Assembly: GCA_020200195.1 (NCBI GenBank)
Contig: JAIVJE010000308.1
Span: forward strand, 1-10,755
Source of the DNA: Acidobacteriota bacterium
GTDB lineage: Bacteria; Acidobacteriota; Vicinamibacteria; Vicinamibacterales; 2-12-FULL-66-21
Direction of reading: 5' to 3'
Length of the DNA: 10,755 nucleotides
Below the pieces are notes generated by a model that saw only the letters and a list, made by a program, of their open reading frames with translations, was not told the DNA's origin and did no database searches. Position 1 is the first letter of the stretch, and each line of letters begins with the position of its first letter. Made by a program: the position numbers and the translations under genes. Below are positions 6,407-10,755 of this stretch, in pieces.

Positions 6407-8922
6407 ATGAACACATTCTGCCGCGCTTGTTGTTCTCATTCTGCTCGCGAACGCCTCGGCGGGCTCTGCCCAGACCCCACGCGCATCCGTGCGCAGGACC
6501 ATCTCCGATCCGTCGGGTGCGCGAATTCCCGCTGCGGAGGTGCAGGCCACGCGCGAGGGGACGAATGACACCTGGCGCGTGAATGCGACCAGAGCGCCCA
6601 GTTCGCCATCGCCGAGCTACCCGCCGGCGCTTACCGGATTCGGAGCGCCGCTCCCGGGTTCAAGGCCGCGACGGTCGAGGCCACTCTCGCGGTTGGGCAG
6701 GATCGGGCGTTGGAGTCACCCTCGAACTCGTGAACGTCATCGGCCCGGTCGAGGTCACGATCAGCGCGCCGTTCGTGCCGATCGAGCGGGATTCTCCGGC
6801 GCTCAGGACGCTCATCGATCAGCGGCAGGTGAGCGGCCTCCCGCTCGACGGCCGGAATTTTCTCGAGCTCGCGTTGCTGACTCCCGGAACCGCTCAAGCG
6901 CCACAGGGCTCCGCCGCATCGGTGCGCGGCGATTTCGCGTTCAGCGTCAACGGCGCGCGCGAAGACTTCAACAACTACCTGCTGGACGGTGTCTACAACG
7001 TGGATCCCAAGCTCTCGACTCCGGGCGTGCGCCCGCCGGTCGATGCGATCCGCGAGTTCGAGGTGGCGACCTCGAGCTACGACGCCTCGTTCGGCCGGAA
7101 CGGCGCGGGACAGGTCAACGTGATCACGCGGTCGGGCACGAACCGCATCGAGGGGACGGCGTACGAGTTCTTCCGCAACGGCGCGAACACAACGGTGAAC
7201 AATCAGCAGGTCGGCCTGCCGGTGCTGACGTCGAACAGCCGGGATACGGGCCTGAGTCTCGTGTCGGTGGCCGGCTTTTCGCCGCTCGGCCACGAGTACA
7301 ACAACCCGCAGGCGAGCACGTCCGACACTTTCCAGCTGAGCGATAGCGTGACGTGGGCGCGGGGCGCTCACCTCGCCAAGGTGGGGATCGATTGGTACGG
7401 CGTGCGCCAGGTGGCGTTCCGCGACATGCAGGCGCGCGGGTTCCTGACGTTCGTCGATCAGGCTTTCACGAGTAATGCGCTTGCGGATTTGCTGTTCGGT
7501 CTGCCGGCACTGACCGGCGGCGCCCGGCTGGACAATCCGCAGCAGCTCCGATCGCAGGCGTTCGGGTTCTTCGCGCACGACGACTGGCGGGCGACGCCCT
7601 CGCTGACCATCTCAGCCGGGCTGCGCTACGATTACATGTCGCCACCGGTGGACGCCGACGATCGGGCGAATTTGTACGACCAAGCGACCGGGCAACTCGT
7701 CGCGGTCGGCACCAGCGGCATCCCGCGTGGGGGCTATCAGCCCGATCGGAACAACTTCGCTCCCCGGGCCGGCTTCGCGTGGGCCATGGACGATGCCCGC
7801 ACCGTGGCGCGCGGCGGTTATGGGATCTACTACAACCAGGGCGCGCTCGCCACGTCCGAAGGCCTGTACTTCAATCCGCCCTACTTCAACCTGAGCGTCT
7901 TCTTCCCCTTTACCGGGTTGCCGCCGCTGACGCTTGCGGACCCGTTTCCGGCGTTTTTCCCCATTCCGATCCCGCAGTCCGCGACTGCCTATCAGCGCGA
8001 CCTGCAGACGCCATGGATGGAGCACTGGAACGTCGGCGTGCAGCGGCAACTCGGGGGATCACGCGCCGTCGAGATCAGCTATGTCGGATCACGGGGTCAC
8101 GAACTCGTTTCCGCGCGCGATCTGAACCAGAAGATACCAAGCGCCAACCGCTCCAGTCTCCGACCAAATCCCCAGTTCGCCGACATCACACTCATCGAGT
8201 CGCGCGGCAGCTCCCGCTACAACGCCTTGCAGCTGAAGTTCCAGCAGCGTACGACGCGCGGGCTGTCGCTTCTTGGCGCCTACACGCTGGGTAAATCGAC
8301 CGACGATGCGTCAGGTTTTTTCACGAGCGCGGGGGATCCGAACTTCCCGCAGGACAGCGCGAATCCAGGCGCCGAACGGGGACGATCGAGCTTCGACGTT
8401 CGCCACCGTTTGTCGGTCAGTTTCTCTTATGCGTTGCCGTCGCGCCCGGGCAACGTCTGGCTGGAAGGATGGGAGCTCCACGGAATCGTAACGCTGCAGA
8501 GCGGCCGGCCGTTCACCATCGCGCTCCGCCCCGACATCGACCAGAGCAATACCGATCGCTCGAATCTCGGGTTCGGGTACAACGACCGCCCGAACGTGAA
8601 CGGCGATCCATCGCTGTCAGACCCGGATTCGGATGCGTGGTTCAACATCGCCGCATTCTCGTTGCCGGCCTTTGGCACGTTCGGCAACGCAGGACGGAAC
8701 ATCCTGGATGGGCCAGGGTACCAAAACGTCAACCTGGGAATCGCGAAGACCCTGCCGGTCGGAAACCGCGTCCGCCTCCAGCTGAGGGCCGAAGCGTTCA
8801 ACCTCTTCGACCGCGTCAATTTCGATCTGCCGGACGCATTCTTCGGGTCATCGACCTTCGGGCGCATTCTGTCCGCCCAAAACCCCAGACGGATTCAGTT
8901 CGGAGCGAAAATGATCTTCTAG
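6407..8922 (+). CDS. Oar-like TonB-dependent outer-membrane receptor, N-terminus frameshifted and barrel apparently shortened
   Basis: Members of this family are outer-membrane beta-barrels with an N-terminal CarboxypepD_reg domain and a plug. They are abundant in Acidobacteriota and import substrates using TonB energy. Reading across frames gives a signal peptide (AALVVLILLANASAGSAQ, about 6420-6473) and a CarboxypepD_reg domain (ISDPSGARIPAAEVQATREG, then QFAIAELPAGAYRIR, then FKAATVEATLAVGQDRALE). A plug follows (LPLDGRNFLELALLTPG, VNGAREDFNNYLLDGV, FGRNGAGQVNVITRSGTN), then the barrel, ending in Phe (RRIQFGAKMIF) as outer-membrane proteins do. Frame changes occur near 6419, 6597 and 6714; only from about 6715 is the frame continuous. 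An ATG at 6583 opens the final frame, but its first 44 residues are out-of-frame translation of the regulatory domain. After YEFFRNGAN (7162-7188) the protein jumps to QQVGLPVLTSNSRDTGLS, skipping the NQFGGxxGGP / FFFxxYEG section that relatives carry. Probably a pseudogene, or a low-quality consensus. Substrate: unknown. Confidence 0.88.
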
Positions 8923-10172
8923 GCTTTGGGCCCAATGGCAAACAGATGCTTCTGGCCCCTGATGTAGATGCGGCCGTTAGCGATCGCGGGTGAGGAATAG
9001 ACCGGCTCGTCAACCGAGTTCGTGCGGGCAATCTCGTGTGCGGGGCCGGCTTTCAGCATGAACGTGTCTCCATCCTCGCTCGTCATCGCCACGGAGTCGG
9101 CAAACGCCACCGGCGACCCCCTGAACCGTGCGGGCACCGGCACCCGTCCCCCCTCGTACTTCACGACGCCGGTCTTCGGGTCCAGGCACGTGACGATGCC
9201 GTTGTCGGTCAGGAGATACAGGTAATCGCCGTACAGGATGTTGGAAAGCACGTACCCCGTCCCCTTCGAGTATTCCCACGCGACGCGCTTGTCTTCGCTC
9301 ACGTCCCCCGGCCGGATCGCAATCACCTTCTTCGCGGGATAATCGGCCGTCATGATCACGAGGCCATGACCGACGAGCGGCGTGTGAATCGCATTGCTGT
9401 CGACGCCGTTCGTCTGCCACAACTCCTTGCCGGTCGCCGGGTCACACGCAATCACCAGCTCCGTGCCGTTCGTGACGAGCGCCGTCCGTCTGCCGGCCTC
9501 GACCAGCACCGGCGTGCTCCAGCTGATCTGAATCGCACGCTTCGTCTTCCAGATCTCGGTACCCTTCTGTTTGTCGTAAGCCACGATCGCCGAGTTCCGA
9601 CCTTCATCCTCGTCACGCTGAATGATGGCGAGATCTTTGAAGAGCACCGGCGAGGTGCCGGTCCCAAGCCCGAGTGTCGGAAACCTCACCAGTGATTTCC
9701 ACACGAGCTCGCCTGAGAAGTCGTAGCCGTACAGCCCTTCGGGGCCGAAGTACGCAAACACCATCTGGCCGTCGGTGGCCGCCGTCGGCGCTGCGAAGCT
9801 GCTGCGCTCGTGGCGCGCGTCGAATACTGGTCCTTCGAAGGCTGTCTGTTCCCACAGGAGCTTTCCGGTGTCGGCGTGGAAGCAGATCAACCGTTCTTGC
9901 AGCGTGGGGCCGCTCCCGGCCGTGGTCTGCATGAACAGTCGGTCGCCGAACACGACCGGTGCCGAGCGGCTGCCGTATGGCGCCTTCCACGCCAGGTTTT
10001 GACCGGCTGGCGACCATGCTGCCGGCAGGCCGGTTTCACCGGACACCCCGGTTCGTGCGGGACCCCGCCACTCCGGCCAATCGGCCCCCTGCAGTACTGC
10101 CCCGGCCGGAATGCCGATCGCGAGCACGAGGAGGAGCACAGCGGGCAGACGAGAGGCCAATCTGAATCTCAT
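8919..10172 (-). CDS. Secreted PQQ-binding-like beta-propeller repeat protein
   Basis: Intact protein of 417 residues from ATG 10172. The N-terminus has a signal peptide (MRFRLASRLPAVLLLVLAIG), likely cleaved around AGA/VLQGA, so it acts in the periplasm or outside. The mature N-terminus carries the family signature WPEWRGP...GVSGE. Repeated blade motifs with an Asp/Gly turn followed by Trp are visible: FHADTGKLLWEQ, YDFSGELVWK, YDKQKGTEIWK, CDPATGKELWQ, LDPKTGVVKYEG. These fit a seven- or eight-bladed propeller like the BamB/quinoprotein families. PQQ binding is not shown: there is no dehydrogenase context or separate catalytic domain, so a structural or binding role is as likely. The ATG at 10172 has a GTAGGG sequence just upstream and starts the signal peptide; an in-frame TTG at 10199 is less likely. 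It is convergent with the TBDR, sharing stop-codon bases, and divergent from a paralogue at 10394. Confidence 0.92.
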   Translation of the reverse strand: MRFRLASRLPAVLLLVLAIGIPAGAVLQGADWPEWRGPARTGVSGETGLPAAWSPAGQNLAWKAPYGSRSAPVVFGDRLFMQTTAGSGPTLQERLICFHADTGKLLWEQTAFEGPVFDARHERSSFAAPTAATDGQMVFAYFGPEGLYGYDFSGELVWKSLVRFPTLGLGTGTSPVLFKDLAIIQRDEDEGRNSAIVAYDKQKGTEIWKTKRAIQISWSTPVLVEAGRRTALVTNGTELVIACDPATGKELWQTNGVDSNAIHTPLVGHGLVIMTADYPAKKVIAIRPGDVSEDKRVAWEYSKGTGYVLSNILYGDYLYLLTDNGIVTCLDPKTGVVKYEGGRVPVPARFRGSPVAFADSVAMTSEDGDTFMLKAGPAHEIARTNSVDEPVYSSPAIANGRIYIRGQKHLFAIGPKA

Positions 10173-10177
10173 AAGTA

Positions 10178-10183
10178 CCCTAC
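10178..10183 (-). promoter_or_regulatory. Shine-Dalgarno-like site deciding the propeller gene start
   Basis: On the minus strand GTAGGG ends five bases before the ATG at 10172. This favours that start over the TTG at 10199. Confidence 0.5.
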
Positions 10184-10213
10184 AGGATAGGCCGGACAAA
10201 CCGGGCCGCTCAA
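10184..10213 (-). promoter_or_regulatory. Weak candidate promoter for the minus-strand propeller gene
   Basis: On the minus strand TTGAGC (10213-10208) and TATCCT (10189-10184) are spaced by 18 bases. Each matches 4 of 6 consensus positions. The rest of the 221-base divergent gap (10173-10393) shows no other structure I can support apart from the TATAAT at 10381. Confidence 0.22.
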
Positions 10214-10380
10214 CGTTCTTTCAGTTTCAGGCGGTAGCGCTCGATTCGATAACTCTTCAGCCTAAGACGTTCGCGAACCGCATGACGGTCGTTGCGGCGA
10301 TCTCATCCCGCGCCGAGCCGCATCCATCCACTACAGGCTGGCGTCTGTCCCGCCCGCGAAATTGCCCCACGTCAGCCGCA

Positions 10381-10386
10381 TATAAT
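10381..10386 (+). promoter_or_regulatory. Perfect -10 element seven bases before ATG, probable leaderless promoter
   Basis: TATAAT is followed by seven bases and then the ATG at 10394, so the usual transcription start would fall on or next to the A of the start codon. There is no Shine-Dalgarno between them. No good -35 lies at the right distance: TTGCCC at 10362 is only 13 bases away. Confidence 0.55.
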
Positions 10387-10393
10387 CCCAGTC

Positions 10394-10755
10394 ATGTTTC
10401 GCTTCTTCTCACCGTTCCTCGTCGCTGTTCTCACACTGGTCTCAGCCATTCCGGCCGCCACCCGCGAGGCTGGTGAGAACTGGCCGCAGTGGCGTGGTCC
10501 GGGCGGGCAGGGCGTATCCTCCGAACGCCAGCTACCGACGGAATGGGGTCCTGACAAGAACATCGCGTGGAAGACGACGCTGCCGGGGAGCGGTCATTCG
10601 TCTCCTATCGTCTGGGGAGAACGCATTTTCCTGACCTCTGCGGTCGAAGGCGAGGTGGTGCCCGGCGCGAAGCCGGTGACGCACATGATGCAAGGAAAGG
10701 AGTGGGTGCATCCGTCGAGCGTGGCGGGCGATCGCAAGCACACGCTGAAGGTCCT
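10394..10755 (+). CDS. Secreted PQQ-binding-like beta-propeller repeat protein, partial (C-terminus off the right edge)
   Basis: I read 120 codons from ATG 10394 without a stop. The protein starts with a signal peptide (MFRFFSPFLVAVLTLVSAIP, cleavage probably around PAA/TREA). It is followed by NWPQWRGPGGQGVSSE, then NIAWKTTLPGSGHSSPIVWG and RIFLTSAVEG. This is the same N-terminal signature (WPxWRGP, GVS, AWK, SxPxVxGxRxF) as the divergent neighbour at 8919-10172, so the two are paralogues. The extra stretch VVPGAKPVTHMMQGKEWVHP, absent at the same place in the neighbour, is an insertion in the first blade. Only the first blade or two are in the window; usual length for such proteins is over 400 residues. 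The role is exported and envelope-related; ligand and partner are unknown. Confidence 0.85.
   Translation, partial: MFRFFSPFLVAVLTLVSAIPAATREAGENWPQWRGPGGQGVSSERQLPTEWGPDKNIAWKTTLPGSGHSSPIVWGERIFLTSAVEGEVVPGAKPVTHMMQGKEWVHPSSVAGDRKHTLKV

Noticed and set aside
6402..6407. Perfect TTGACA directly before the TBDR start codon
   Set aside because: It overlaps the ATG, and the bases 17 downstream (GCTTGT) are not a -10; chance match.
6631..7578. 315-codon minus-strand frame
   Set aside because: Antisense to the TBDR plug and barrel; low-complexity Arg-rich translation with no motif.
8926..8935. Palindrome TTGGGCCCAA just after the TBDR stop
   Set aside because: It lies inside the coding end of the minus-strand propeller gene (IGPKA), is only ten bases and has no T-run; expected by chance in GC-rich DNA.
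1..10755. Search for CRISPR arrays, tRNA or rRNA genes, insertion sequences and attachment sites
   Set aside because: No spaced direct repeats, no tRNA-like cloverleaf, no transposase or integrase motifs and no flanking terminal repeats were seen on either strand.

Overview
High-GC bacterial DNA with few intergenic gaps. The gene content is an incomplete pseudokinase-like protein, two M28 peptidases, a multi-spanning GT-C-like membrane protein, an Oar/CarboxypepD_reg-type TonB-dependent receptor (TBDR) and two paralogous PQQ-like beta-propeller proteins. This combination resembles a Gram-negative soil Acidobacteriota genome, most likely class Vicinamibacteria. The taxonomic placement is inferred from family content; no marker gene is present.

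Layout from left to right. Positions 1-871 (minus, open at the left edge) encode a protein-kinase-fold protein that has lost its catalytic residues. Positions 872-1270 are an intergenic stretch with no gene. Positions 1271-2868 (plus) encode a secreted M28 zinc peptidase broken by one frameshift. Positions 2923-4839 (plus) encode a polytopic membrane protein with a C-terminal discoidin-like domain and no good start codon. Positions 4874-6295 (minus) encode an intact lipoprotein M28 peptidase. Positions 6407-8922 (plus) encode an Oar-like TBDR whose first ~100 codons lie in four successive reading frames and whose barrel appears to lack a large segment. Positions 8919-10172 (minus) encode an intact secreted beta-propeller protein that shares stop-codon bases with the TBDR. 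From 10394 (plus, open at the right edge) a second propeller paralogue starts from what looks like a leaderless promoter.

Functionally, the exported M28 peptidases, outer-membrane receptor and exported propeller proteins fit a scavenging, envelope-oriented locus: peptides are trimmed outside or in the periplasm and substrate is taken up through the outer membrane. This is inference from co-location only. The genes do not form one operon; most neighbours are convergent or divergent.

I found no convincing new defence, mobile or RNA system. The most notable signal is the damage: at least four frame breaks, one probable missing start codon and one probable large in-frame deletion, all in the three complete plus-strand genes, while the minus-strand genes read cleanly. 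This could be real gene decay or consensus/assembly error in a draft genome, and the sequence alone cannot decide. Other points of interest are the pseudokinase and the leaderless-type promoter at 10381.
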